The notes beneath the pieces are model-generated. The model worked only from the letters and a program-made list of their open reading frames with translations. It did no database searches and had not been told where the DNA came from. Positions 37,024 through 46,213 of a stretch of DNA of 64,000 bases are shown one piece after another. The stretch comes from CALGLS01 sp047626155 (lineage in GTDB: Bacteria > Bacteroidota > Bacteroidia > Chitinophagales > Saprospiraceae), in the NCBI GenBank assembly GCA_047626155.1, contig JBLHRR010000008.1, forward strand, positions 1 through 64,000, in the 5' to 3' direction. The position numbers and the translations under genes were made by a program. Each line of letters starts with the position of its first letter. Within the stretch, counting starts at the first letter, position 1.

Positions 37024-40000
37024 TTATTTAATAACTACAAATGCCTTCGTAGTGGCTCCGTTTATCGTTTCTACGCTACAATAATAGGTGCCAGCAGAAA
37101 GATTCACATTTGGCACTTCCCAATATGCTTCAAATACCCTGTCATCCCATCGCTGAATCACCTGACCCATAGTATTCGATATGGTAACAGCCTTTACATC
37201 TGCTGGTAACAATAAGCTGAACTTACCATTGGATGGATTTGGAAAAATGCTAAAAGTCACCGCTTGTTCTTCTTTTTCCATTTCGCTATTCTGATTAGCT
37301 GCTGCACATAAAGCTTCGTCATCGTAATAGCCACCCTGTACTAATGCCCTTGCGTGATAAACGGCTTCCCCTCCTGCTAAGGGGCATTGATTAGCAATCG
37401 CTTCTAAGTCCACTAATTGGACACTATCTGGTTCCAGACCTATGGCTAAAGTTTTAAGCAGTGTATTCGTCACTGTTTTCTGATTGGTTTCATAAATAGC
37501 AGTGGTGCTTATGGCTTGATTATTCGAAGTTATCTGAGGGATCGCAGCAAGTTTATCGGTTTCTAGTTGCTTATAAATTAGTTGAGCATTGACGTTAGCC
37601 TGCTCTCGTTCAAGCTCTAAAGTGCTTTTATCGTTGATTAATATATTTATCTCGGCCGGATCAGTTGTTTCATTTAGCAAACTGTCTTTCAGCCAAATAG
37701 CAGCTGTATTGTCAACAACTGTTTCCCAATACTCTAGCAGGCTGTCCTGTTCCAATGAATCTATGGTGAATAAATCACTAATATCATTTTCAATAGCATT
37801 GAACTGGCCAACGCTTGTTGTACTTTCTGCACTTAAAAACGAATCAAACAACCCTCCTGTATTTATTTGTGCTGTACTTTCTTGAAGGCCTCGGTACAAC
37901 TGCCTTGCACCCGCATAGCGCAATGCCGCATTAAATCCATCACTTGCTAATTGATTATTAATGATGTTTTTCTTTAATTTATCGTCTTCATCAGCTATAA
38001 ATCCATTTGTGGAAAAACCGCAAACACTGTTAACAGGACAAGTAAAATTCAAGCCATTAGAATTAGACACAAACCAAGAAAGATTCGCAGAAGGCAAAGA
38101 AGGCATATATTCATCATCTGCAGAATTGTTTACAATGAACTGTGATTGACCTTGTGTTTGACTCCCCCCAAGATGCCTCGCCCCAAACAAATCATCTAAA
38201 GGATCAGGATCATCCACAGAATTAAGAAAGGTCCAATCGTTTCCGTTAAAGGTTTGCTGCCCGATGTTTGCGTTTTCGCGTAGTTGAAGTCCGGTCTGAT
38301 GTCTATCTAAGGTATTTCCGCTGAGTCTTGTATCCATAGACATATCGTTTACATCGATGCCTATTTCTGTTTTTGTAATACTATTGCATTCTATTGCACC
38401 GAATGAGGTACCGTTGAGGGTGATTCCTCTGGCATCTTTATAGTTATCTCCTTTTGCATTTCCAAATATACTATTACAACTTACAGAAGGAGATTGGGTG
38501 CCATCTAAGAAGATGTAATTATACTCCTCCAACAAAGTACTACCAAACGCGGTGGATATCGCATTGTCTTTCAAGTCGACTACAGCACCAGAGGATACAA
38601 AAATACCGAACCTCGCATCTTCTAATTTAATCGAATTGTTTTCTACAAGCCAGCTAGAAAAAAGACTATTAGCAATCGTCAGATTACCTCTGATAGCGAA
38701 GCTATTTAGCGCATCTGTAGGGTTGTTCATCGTTATTCGGTTATTATAAACTTTTAGGAACAGGGGTTCTATTCCTGTATATTCGATTCCTCTATCAGAA
38801 GCAGAAATCTTGTTATCAGTAATACGCTGAAGCATGGAAGCCGCGTTTGTTATTAATATACCATTATTCATCTTAGCCATTGTCGAATTTTCAACAGTCA
38901 ACCAGTCCCGACTAGAACTTACTCCGGTGAAACAGTTGCTAAATTCTGCTCCATCTATAGTTACTGTTCTATAGTCAGCGCCTCCCCTAGATCTGACAGC
39001 CACTCCTCCTGTTCCATTTTGTTGTAGAATGTCTTCAAAAATAGCTTTCCTTATAGAGACATCGGAGTTGGTGCTAATAACACCATTACGCATGTTGCGA
39101 AAAGTATTGGAAAATGTATTACCTCCACCAGAGGAACCTGGTAGGTTTAATTCAGGAATGTTTCTGACTATTATACCTGCATTTGGTATTTGGTTTTCGA
39201 AAGGTGCTTTTAAGGTTCCGACACCATGGAATAAATTTCGAGTGATGCTAACTTGTGCGCTAGGCTGTGAAGAATTAAGCTTTGTTATGTTCAAGCTAAC
39301 GGCATTATTTCGGAATTCATTTCGGTGGAGCGTGACTATCCCTCCTGGCTCTACCTCCACCGCTGTCCATGCGTCCCGAATAGTACAGTTGTTCAAGGTC
39401 AGTCTTCCACCATTTTCCACAACGATACTTTGCCACATTTCGTCACATCCTTTTATTTCAAAGTCTTCAATTTGGAGATGCGATCCATTTTTGACTATTA
39501 TTCTTGCATCTTTTTGCATACTGATAACCCGATCAGTAGGTTGGGTTATATTGATTGGACTCATACAATACAAGCCATTAACATCCACAATAAGATCATT
39601 GGTTACTACGAAAACACGAGGTATCAGATTTGAATTATACACATCACAAGCTGGAAGATCGGGCATTATTTGCACAGTATTATTAGTACCTATTAATTGA
39701 GTAAGACTTCCATCTATTAGTCTACATGATGCAAAAGGAGAGGGCCAAGCTAAATTGCCAGTGGCTGGAACAAATAATATATTAGCCGCATTTACAATAC
39801 CAGCCCAAACTTGGTAATCCCCGCTTAAGGTACAACTTTCCCCTTTAAGCCAAAAGTCAAAAGTTCTGGTTTCCAGATGATCTAGGTCAAATGATTCCGA
39901 ATCGTACCTGTGCCGACTTAAACCTGGAGATCCATTACCTGACCAAGGAAATCCAAATCCACCAGTACCTGGAACATCCAATTTCACAGTAGTAGGCGCA

Positions 40001-40176
40001 ATGCTGATTCCTGCTCTAATACCGGTCAAAGGTTGTCCGCAGTTATTCCCTATCACTATTCTAAAAGGAATTTCATCACAAAAGGGAGGCCAGGGAGGGC
40101 TTTGTAAAGCTTCAAAGGAGAGAATAATAGGATCACATTGAGCTTTTAGTGTTTGATTAAAACCTAATATAAGCAA
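37024..40176 (-). CDS. T9SS cargo: secreted right-handed beta-helix protein
   Basis: The frame encodes about 1050 residues. It has a beta-sandwich N-terminal region, then parallel beta-helix (PbH1-like) repeats (about 200-640) with patterns such as VENGGRLTLNNCTIRDAW and ISASDRGIEYTG. A helical segment follows, and a C-terminal T9SS sorting tail (FPNPSNGKFSLLLPADV ... LSAGTYYCSVETI). The open frame has no ATG: a TTG at 40176 falls inside the hydrophobic core of the signal peptide. An ATG with a good n-region (MKTQPLNARFLNTH) sits at 40250 in another frame. Removing one unit of the (GT)5 tract at 40207-40216 would join it in frame to KWRLLSFLFLLILGFNQTLKAQ (quoted in parts). The gene is thus either frame-disrupted or switchable. 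Confidence 0.8.
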   Translation of the reverse strand: MLILGFNQTLKAQCDPIILSFEALQSPPWPPFCDEIPFRIVIGNNCGQPLTGIRAGISIAPTTVKLDVPGTGGFGFPWSGNGSPGLSRHRYDSESFDLDHLETRTFDFWLKGESCTLSGDYQVWAGIVNAANILFVPATGNLAWPSPFASCRLIDGSLTQLIGTNNTVQIMPDLPACDVYNSNLIPRVFVVTNDLIVDVNGLYCMSPINITQPTDRVISMQKDARIIVKNGSHLQIEDFEIKGCDEMWQSIVVENGGRLTLNNCTIRDAWTAVEVEPGGIVTLHRNEFRNNAVSLNITKLNSSQPSAQVSITRNLFHGVGTLKAPFENQIPNAGIIVRNIPELNLPGSSGGGNTFSNTFRNMRNGVISTNSDVSIRKAIFEDILQQNGTGGVAVRSRGGADYRTVTIDGAEFSNCFTGVSSSRDWLTVENSTMAKMNNGILITNAASMLQRITDNKISASDRGIEYTGIEPLFLKVYNNRITMNNPTDALNSFAIRGNLTIANSLFSSWLVENNSIKLEDARFGIFVSSGAVVDLKDNAISTAFGSTLLEEYNYIFLDGTQSPSVSCNSIFGNAKGDNYKDARGITLNGTSFGAIECNSITKTEIGIDVNDMSMDTRLSGNTLDRHQTGLQLRENANIGQQTFNGNDWTFLNSVDDPDPLDDLFGARHLGGSQTQGQSQFIVNNSADDEYMPSLPSANLSWFVSNSNGLNFTCPVNSVCGFSTNGFIADEDDKLKKNIINNQLASDGFNAALRYAGARQLYRGLQESTAQINTGGLFDSFLSAESTTSVGQFNAIENDISDLFTIDSLEQDSLLEYWETVVDNTAAIWLKDSLLNETTDPAEINILINDKSTLELEREQANVNAQLIYKQLETDKLAAIPQITSNNQAISTTAIYETNQKTVTNTLLKTLAIGLEPDSVQLVDLEAIANQCPLAGGEAVYHARALVQGGYYDDEALCAAANQNSEMEKEEQAVTFSIFPNPSNGKFSLLLPADVKAVTISNTMGQVIQRWDDRVFEAYWEVPNVNLSAGTYYCSVETINGATTKAFVVIK

Positions 40177-40206
40177 GAATAAGAAGCTAAGAAGTCGCCA
40201 CTTGTG

Positions 40207-40216
40207 GTGTGTGTGT
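40207..40216. repeat. (GT)5 tract within a signal-peptide coding region
   Basis: Five GT units lie between the ATG at 40250 and the hydrophobic signal sequence of the beta-helix T9SS gene. The ATG is offset by +2 nt from the long frame. Losing one unit restores a complete signal peptide. Confidence 0.7.
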
Positions 40217-40250
40217 TGAGGAAGCGCGCGTTAAGTGGTTGCGTTTTCAT

Positions 40251-40744
40251 AAAAAAATAGTTTTAAAAGTGAAGGGATTCGGGATCTCCTTATCCCTAAA
40301 AAAAGGATGCAATTTGATTATTAGGTATTTGGCCTTTCACGTATTTTCTTGAATGCAGAAATAAATCAAACCTACAAGAATGGTACATAACTCTAGAAGG
40401 AGTTTGTTTACGTGCAAATACTTAACAAGAAGATTACAATTGTCATAACAATAATAACAATAATATACTGGATTGCCTTAATAACATTTAGATTGTTTCT
40501 ACCTGTTTTTTCTTAAAGTCAGGTTTCTGAATCTTACTTATCGCTTTGAATTTCGGAAATTTTAGGGTGATTGTGGGGCTAGTGGAATGGAATCTGTATC
40601 TAGAAAATAACTAAACTTTAGTTGAATAGGTTTTATGGAGGTTAGTGATAGTATAAATCTAATTACGCCGCGAAACGTTTAAGCATGTTATTCTTTAAAC
40701 ACCATTTGGGAGAGTTTTTAGTTGTAAAAATAATACGTACAAAA
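40251..40744. other. Non-coding gap upstream of the T9SS beta-helix gene
   Basis: I see no gene. Features are a small AACTAA/TTAGTT hairpin near 40610 and a possible minus-strand -7 box, TAGGTTTG, at 40367-40374 with no convincing -33 partner. The remainder is AT-rich without clear structure. Confidence 0.4.
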
Positions 40745-41965
40745 CTAAGTCACCACAAAGCCCACCCTCCTCAAATCCTCCCAAAACACCGGATAGCTTT
40801 TTTCCACAACCCCAGCTTCCCGAACTTCAAGCTCACCATATATTCCCAACATCGCCAAAGACATCGCCATCCGATGATCCTCATAAGTATCAAAAACAGG
40901 ATTAGATAACAAAGCTTTTCCTGAAGTAGAAAAACTATCTTCCGTCACAGTAGGAAAGCTAACCTGAACCTTTGCCAATTCTTGTTGGAGTGCAGCAATG
41001 CGGTCCGTTTCTTTTATTCGTAATGTCTGTAAACCCGAGAAATTTGCCTGTACACCTAGACCAGCACAGACTACCGCAAGCGTTTGAGCAATGTCCGGGC
41101 AGTCAATAAAATTGTAAGAAAATTTAGGAGAGAGAATAAAATTTTCGCTCTTCGTTAATCGAATACTATTTTCACCGAATTCCGTTTCAACCCCAAAATT
41201 CGTCATGACTTCCGCCAAGACAGAATCTCCCTGAACACTGTTAGTTGAAAGCCCTTCTAAAGTTAGATCTACTTTTTCTGCGAAAGCAGCCAAACCATAA
41301 TAATAAGAGGCGGCGGACCAATCTGCTTCAACATAAAGATCTTTAGCAACATAAGTCTGAGGACTAATGTGGATGGTTTTTCCTAGCCATTCGGATTCAA
41401 TTCCAAAGTGATTCATCAATTTCAGCGTCATATTAATGTAGGAAGGAGAAACCACATCCCCGATCAGGTGAATAACCAAACCTTTTGGCATAGTAGGGGC
41501 AACCATCAGCAGGGCAGAAATAAACTGGGAGCTGATATTCGCAGGAATGCTCAGCTCATTAGTTAGTCCAACTCTAGGTGGTCCAATTTGAATAGGAGGA
41601 TAACCTTCCTTTTCGAGATAGTCAATCGAAGATCCTACTGTTCGCAAGGCATCCACAAGCGGTCCGATTGGACGCTGCTTCATTCGCGCACTTCCGGTCA
41701 ATGTTTTGGTGCCAGATTGTATAGAAAGAAAAGCGGTCAAAAAACGAAAGGTCGTTCCTCCGGCTTGTGCATCTAGAACATCCTCTTTGCCCTCTAATAA
41801 TTTTAACAATTGCTGACTATCAGCTGCATTAGATAAATTGTCCAAAACACAATCCTCCTCACAGAGTGCTCGCATAATCAAGGCCCGATTATTAATGCTT
41901 TTAGAACCATTTAATTTTATAGTGCCGATAAGATTCTTATCAGATTTGGAAAGGTGTAAGTTCAT
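40745..41965 (-). CDS. aroA: 3-phosphoshikimate 1-carboxyvinyltransferase (EPSP synthase)
   Basis: This 406-residue enzyme joins shikimate-3-phosphate and phosphoenolpyruvate in aromatic amino acid synthesis. The active-site motif LNGSKSINNRALI holds Lys22. Other hallmarks are AGGTTFRFLTAF, ISSQFISALLM, DIAQTLAVVCA and IKETDRI. It is a little shorter than enterobacterial AroA, as in other Bacteroidota. It is cytoplasmic. No other aro genes are nearby. The upstream gap contains a REP-like element. Confidence 0.95.
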   Translation of the reverse strand: MNLHLSKSDKNLIGTIKLNGSKSINNRALIMRALCEEDCVLDNLSNAADSQQLLKLLEGKEDVLDAQAGGTTFRFLTAFLSIQSGTKTLTGSARMKQRPIGPLVDALRTVGSSIDYLEKEGYPPIQIGPPRVGLTNELSIPANISSQFISALLMVAPTMPKGLVIHLIGDVVSPSYINMTLKLMNHFGIESEWLGKTIHISPQTYVAKDLYVEADWSAASYYYGLAAFAEKVDLTLEGLSTNSVQGDSVLAEVMTNFGVETEFGENSIRLTKSENFILSPKFSYNFIDCPDIAQTLAVVCAGLGVQANFSGLQTLRIKETDRIAALQQELAKVQVSFPTVTEDSFSTSGKALLSNPVFDTYEDHRMAMSLAMLGIYGELEVREAGVVEKSYPVFWEDLRRVGFVVT

Positions 41966-42008
41966 TGTTACAAGTTAAGTCTTAGAATGTCAATCACTAA
42001 TTCTCCAC

Positions 42009-42090
42009 GAAGACTCTGGAGGAGTCAACCCTACATTAACCCCGAGTAGCAACTCGGGGCTCGTGAAAAAAAAACTCCGAAGGAGCCACG
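42009..42090 (+). repeat. REP-like element, copy 2
   Basis: The order is GACTC-TGGAG-GAGTC, CAACCCTACATTAA, hairpin CCCCGAGT-AGCA-ACTCGGGG (42040-42059), GCTCGTGAAAAAAAAA, then CTCC-GAA-GGAG and CCACGCTAC. It matches copy 1 at 16111 base by base outside the stem. Inside the stem both arms have changed together. The final part repeats the first unit in shortened form. It lies between aroA and phoH, both minus-strand genes. Confidence 0.7.
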
Positions 42091-43116
42091 CTACCTCCCT
42101 TCCTCTCCCTCACTTTGATTCCGATCTCCTGCTCGTCCACGTTCCTGATCTTTCAATTTTTGCCGGACTGCTGCATCTTTATCATAGGCCTTGATGATTT
42201 CTTTTACCAAGCGGTGCCGAACAACATCGTCTGCGGTAAGCTCTACAATTCCGATCCCCGATACGTCGCGAAGAATATTGATGGATTGGCGGAGTCCTGA
42301 CCGTTGGTTGCGTGGCAAATCAATCTGACTCAAGTCACCAGTGATTACACATTTGGCGGAAGGGCCAATACGAGTCAGGAACATTTTTATTTGAGTGGTC
42401 GAAGCATTCTGTGCCTCATCCAGAATAATGAAAGCGTTATCTAAGGTACGACCACGCATGAAAGCCAAGGGGGCGACTTCAATAATACGGTTGGTCATGA
42501 AATAGTTAAGCTTATCCAGTGGAAGCATATCGTCTAATGCATCGTAAAGCGGGCGAAGATATGGGTCTACTTTATCCTTCAGATCTCCAGGAAGAAAACC
42601 GAGATTTTCTCCAGCTTCTACAGCCGGTCGAGTCAGAATTATTTTTTTGACGAGTTTGTTTTTCAATGCTCGGACAGCCATTGCTACAGCGACATATGTT
42701 TTACCGGTACCGGCTGGCCCCATAGCAAAAACAATATCACAAGTTTCGCTGGCTTCTACCAACCTTTTCTGATTGTGCGTTTTTGCCTTTATCGGTCGGC
42801 CATTTCGTCCATGTACAATGGTAGAATTGCTGTTGCCGTTGCTGAGTTTAGTTTCGAAAGGGTTATTGCCATTGATTATATCTTCAACGGCTTGCATGCT
42901 AAGTTCATGCTTTTCTAATAACATGCGAACCATAAGTTCGACCATGCCTTTAGCCTTCTGGGTATCTTTCTTTTCCCCTGTCAGTTTCATGCTATTTCCA
43001 CGAGAGGTAATATTTACATCTGGGAATGCTTTACGTAAGAGACTTAGCTTACTGTTGTTTTGTCCATAGAGTTCAAGTGGATCGACGCCATCTATGGTTA
43101 GAATTATTTCGCTCAA
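42091..43116 (-). CDS. PhoH-like ATPase
   Basis: The product is about 341 residues. There is no ATG near the 5' end. I chose TTG at 43116, giving MSEIILTIDGVDPLELYG, which matches the family's usual N-terminus; another TTG at 43194 would add 26 unconserved residues. A KH-like N-terminal domain is followed by the PhoH ATPase domain with Walker A GPAGTGKT at 133-140 and Walker B FIILDEAQNAS. PhoH/YbeZ proteins interact with YbeY in rRNA processing and are predicted RNA helicases. The C-terminus is highly charged. Confidence 0.9.
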   Translation of the reverse strand: MSEIILTIDGVDPLELYGQNNSKLSLLRKAFPDVNITSRGNSMKLTGEKKDTQKAKGMVELMVRMLLEKHELSMQAVEDIINGNNPFETKLSNGNSNSTIVHGRNGRPIKAKTHNQKRLVEASETCDIVFAMGPAGTGKTYVAVAMAVRALKNKLVKKIILTRPAVEAGENLGFLPGDLKDKVDPYLRPLYDALDDMLPLDKLNYFMTNRIIEVAPLAFMRGRTLDNAFIILDEAQNASTTQIKMFLTRIGPSAKCVITGDLSQIDLPRNQRSGLRQSINILRDVSGIGIVELTADDVVRHRLVKEIIKAYDKDAAVRQKLKDQERGRAGDRNQSEGEEGR

Positions 43117-43231
43117 TATGATTTTAATTTTGATTGATTTTAAGTATTTTGTGCTAAAATACAGACTATTTAGGAACTTTACCTTTCTACGCAATTGTCA
43201 ATGATAAACATTATAAAAATCTACAATATTT

Positions 43232-44026
43232 ATGCCCATCATAACTCTTACAACGGATTTTGCCTTGAAAGACTATTACGTCGGCCTGTTGAAAGGTGCT
43301 TTGTTGAGCAAAGGGCCCGCACTTCAGATTGTAGATATAAGTAATAACGTTGCAATCTATGATATCGTTCAGGGAGCCTTTATTTTCAGGGAGCCTTTAT
43401 TTTAAAAAATTGTTTTGCCGAATTTCCGGTTGGAACCATTCATGATTATTAGCATTAGTAATTATAGTAATAAAAAACCTTGTTTTTTGGCCATCCGTTA
43501 TGGAGGGCATTATTTCATAGGGTCGGACAATAGCGTATTCTCCCTGCTTTTCGATCATAAAATAACAAAGGATGCCTACGAAATCAGTTATATAGAGAAT
43601 AATGCTTTTCCTATTAAGGACACTTTTGCAGAAGCGGTTGCTCACCTCGTTAGTGAAAAGCCATTTAATGAAATTGGTATCCCTATAGAGTCTATTGAAG
43701 AACGCATTACCTTTCAGCCGGTTATCGGTAGTTCTGAAATTAGAGGTGCAGTGATTTATGTTGATAATTACGAAAATGTTATAACAAACATCAAACGAGC
43801 GCTCTTTGATAAGATAGGAGCGGGTCGAAAGTTTGCTTTATATTTCAAAGCGTATAATCCAATCGTCAGAATGAGCGATCGTTATTCCGATGTAGCAGTA
43901 GGGGAGATGATGTGTTTTTTTAACTCCGCCGGATGTTTGGAAATAGCGATAAACCAAGGGAAGGCCGCAAGTCTTCAGGGCTTGAAGTTAGAGGATACGA
44001 TACAGGTGAATTTTAAAGAAGTATGA
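43232..44026 (+). pseudogene. SAM hydroxide adenosyltransferase (DUF62), broken by a 17-bp duplication and a 1-nt insertion
   Basis: An ATG at 43232 opens the family N-terminus (ITLTTDFALKDYYVGLLKGA ... IVDISNNVAIYDIVQGAFI) but stops at 43405 after 57 codons. The cause is a perfect 17-bp tandem repeat, CAGGGAGCCTTTATTTT, at 43370-43386 and 43387-43403. Removing one copy restores QGAFILKNCFAEFPVGTIH. A further extra G near 43444 then has to be skipped to join IISISNYSNKKPCFLAIRYG and the rest, which is intact to 44026. The family hydrolyses S-adenosylmethionine to adenosine and methionine. Residues after 43445 could be translated separately from an internal ATG, but would lack the N-terminal catalytic Asp region. 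Confidence 0.82.
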
Positions 44027-44178
44027 TAGACTAGTATGCACTTTTCAGAAACAAGCTACTTTTTCACAGATATGTCTGCGGGTGGCAGCCGCTACTTTAG
44101 AGCCTTTCTCGTTAGGCAGATAGAGTTGGGAGCCAGTGCTGGCAAAAGTATATAGTCGCTTGAAAAAATAATAATTTC

Positions 44179-44493
44179 ATGATAAAAAGAATAGTCAAAC
44201 TCACTTTTCAAAAAGACAAAACGGAAGCCTTTCTTAAGATCTTTGAAAGTAGTAAAAACAAAATCGCAAATTTTGAAGGATGTCATCATCTTGAACTGTG
44301 GAGAGAAAAGAAGGAGGGCAACATCTTTTTTACTTACTCCTTTTGGGAAAATGAAGCAGCATTAAATAAATATCGAAAGTCTGAACTGTTTGCAAAGGTG
44401 TGGCCTAAAACGAAAGCTCTTTTTGCGGATAAGCCAGAAGCCTGGTCGGTAGAAGTAGCTTGGGAAAAGGAGGATTTAGAGAGGCGTTTATAA
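44179..44493 (+). CDS. Antibiotic biosynthesis monooxygenase (ABM) domain protein
   Basis: This 104-residue ferredoxin-like alpha/beta protein starts IKRIVKLTFQKDKTEAFLKIF and has the conserved CHHLELWREK and FTYSFWENEAALNKYRKSELF segments. ABM proteins form dimers and act as small cofactor-free oxygenases, haem-degrading enzymes or stress proteins. Nothing here separates these options. The gene is monocistronic and ends at a bidirectional terminator. Confidence 0.85.
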   Translation: MIKRIVKLTFQKDKTEAFLKIFESSKNKIANFEGCHHLELWREKKEGNIFFTYSFWENEAALNKYRKSELFAKVWPKTKALFADKPEAWSVEVAWEKEDLERRL

Positions 44494-44513
44494 CTGATAA
44501 TAATTTTTTATAT

Positions 44514-44553
44514 AAAGTGAGCCACAATCTTAATCAAGATTATGGCTCACTTT
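44514..44553. terminator. Bidirectional terminator
   Basis: AAAGTGAGCCA (44514-44524) pairs with TGGCTCACTTT (44543-44553), with an inner AATCTT/AAGATT stem. It separates the convergent ABM and reductase genes. Confidence 0.75.
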
Positions 44554-44643
44554 ATTTACTGTAAATTGCAACCGTTCATTTCTTAGTTTCTCTATCAACA
44601 CGATCGAGGGCAGTTAACAGTCATAGTTAAAGGTTAAAGTTGA

Positions 44644-45753
44644 CTACATATCAAAACTAATCTCCACTTCATCGGTTTTAGGATGCGACTGACAGGTCAA
44701 TACGTAGCCCTCTGCAATTTCGTCATCATCCAAAGCAAAACAGGCATCCATCTCTACTTTCCCTTTTACAACTTTCCCCATACAGGCTGCGCAAGAGCCA
44801 GATCGGCAGGAATAAGGTGGTTCATACTTCGCATCAATCAAGGCATCTAACACTGTTTTTCCGACGGGGACAGATAAGTTAATTTCCTCTCCATCAAGAT
44901 GAATAAGAACAGATGCCCCATCTCCTTTTTTTGCTGTAGATTTGTTGTTGGAAGAGCCACTATCGATAGCGGTTAGGAACCGCTCAGAGTATATTTTCTT
45001 TTGTTCAATGCCTTGCCCAAGTAGCGCGCCTTCTACAGTGTCTATCATCTCTCCGGGACCACAGATGTAGTAAGTGCTGTCTTCGTATCGTTTTGGATGT
45101 TCATCAAAAAAACGTGCGATTTGTTGGTGGTCGATTCGACCAGTGAGTCCTCTCCAATTTGTTTTTGTTTTTGAGAAAAAGCTAGAGAGGTTACTCTTTT
45201 TTTCTCTTATGGGCTGACTCAGGATATGTTCTACTACGAGTTGTCCCGTATATTTTTCTTCTAAGCTCTTTAGTTGAGCTTTAAAGATGATGGACTCCTC
45301 TTCTCTGTTTCCATAAAGTAAAAAGACGCTGCTTTGTGCTTCCTCCTCCAGAATGGTCTTGATTAAAGACATCAGAGGTGTAATGCCACTTCCTGCCCCG
45401 AAAAAGTAATAGGTCTTTCGATTTTCATCAGAAATTTTAGCGGTGAATCGGCCCTGTGGAGCCATTACCTTAACCGTACTTCCCGGTTTTATTTTGTCAA
45501 TAATATAATTAGAAACTAGGCCGCCTTCCACTCGCTTAACAGTAACCTGAATTTCTTCTTCAAAAGGGGCACTCGACATGGAATAGGAGCGTCTCACTTC
45601 ATGGTCTCCAATTTGAAAAAGTAATGTTAGGTATTGTCCAGCTTTATATTGAAAAGTCTCTTTGAGCTCTGAAGGGACTGTGAAAACGACAGAAGCAGCT
45701 TGCGCTGTCTCGTTGATAATGCTTTTTACAGTTAGTGGAAAAAAATTACTCAT
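44644..45753 (-). CDS. PaaE-like flavin reductase with 2Fe-2S domain
   Basis: This 369-residue protein has the order FAD domain (RSYSMSS near residue 55), NAD(P)-binding domain (FFGAGSGITPLMSLIK, about 117-132) and C-terminal plant-type ferredoxin. The iron-sulfur ligands are Cys316, Cys321, Cys324 and Cys354 (SCRSGSCAACMG). This layout is found in phenylacetyl-CoA epoxidase reductase PaaE and in reductases for di-iron desaturases. No paa genes are nearby, so it may serve a lipid desaturase such as a membrane di-iron enzyme (inference). Confidence 0.87.
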   Translation of the reverse strand: MSNFFPLTVKSIINETAQAASVVFTVPSELKETFQYKAGQYLTLLFQIGDHEVRRSYSMSSAPFEEEIQVTVKRVEGGLVSNYIIDKIKPGSTVKVMAPQGRFTAKISDENRKTYYFFGAGSGITPLMSLIKTILEEEAQSSVFLLYGNREEESIIFKAQLKSLEEKYTGQLVVEHILSQPIREKKSNLSSFFSKTKTNWRGLTGRIDHQQIARFFDEHPKRYEDSTYYICGPGEMIDTVEGALLGQGIEQKKIYSERFLTAIDSGSSNNKSTAKKGDGASVLIHLDGEEINLSVPVGKTVLDALIDAKYEPPYSCRSGSCAACMGKVVKGKVEMDACFALDDDEIAEGYVLTCQSHPKTDEVEISFDM

Positions 45754-45826
45754 TTTTGTATTTACGTTGTTTTTAAATAAATAAACCGCTGAATGGAAGC
45801 GTAAAGGAAAGTGCTTCCATTCAAAA

Positions 45827-46213
45827 TTAATTCAAGCGATGCGGTGCTACCAATTTGAATTCTGGAATCCGAACATAAAATTCTTTATTCTCTGGGCGAG
45901 TTACCATTAAAAAAGTACCATACATCTTTCCAATATCATTGCTGAGCGGACACCAGGAAACGTACTGATGTGATTCACCAGGGGTGAGGGTCGGTTGTTT
46001 GCCAATGATGCCTTCTCCTTCTACTTCCTTTTTTCCATCCAGGACATTGCATATAAACCAATGCCGACGTAATAACTGAACCGTATAGCTACTTTTATTT
46101 TCAATCTTTACCCGATAAGCATAAATATACTTATGCTTTCGCACATCAGACTGTACGTGCTGATAAAAGGTTTCTACACTTATGGTAATGCCGTTAGTTG
46201 TTAAGGTATTCAT
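45827..46213 (-). CDS. apaG: ApaG/DUF525 domain protein
   Basis: This 128-residue beta-sandwich protein has the family motifs YRVKIENKSSYTVQLLRRHW and MYGTFLMVTRPENKEFYVRIPEF (quoted in parts). ApaG has been linked to Co2+/Mg2+ resistance, but its biochemical function is uncertain. Its ATG overlaps the gmk stop in ATGA (46210-46213), so the two are translationally coupled. Confidence 0.92.
   Translation of the reverse strand: MNTLTTNGITISVETFYQHVQSDVRKHKYIYAYRVKIENKSSYTVQLLRRHWFICNVLDGKKEVEGEGIIGKQPTLTPGESHQYVSWCPLSNDIGKMYGTFLMVTRPENKEFYVRIPEFKLVAPHRLN

Noticed and set aside
39029..39700. 223-codon open frame on the plus strand
   Set aside because: It is antisense to the beta-helix T9SS gene, has no family features, and its residue make-up mirrors the low-complexity repeats on the coding strand.
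44144..44151. TACTTTTG box on the minus strand downstream of the broken SAM hydrolase
   Set aside because: There is no -33 partner and no gene in the direction of reading; it is probably a chance match.
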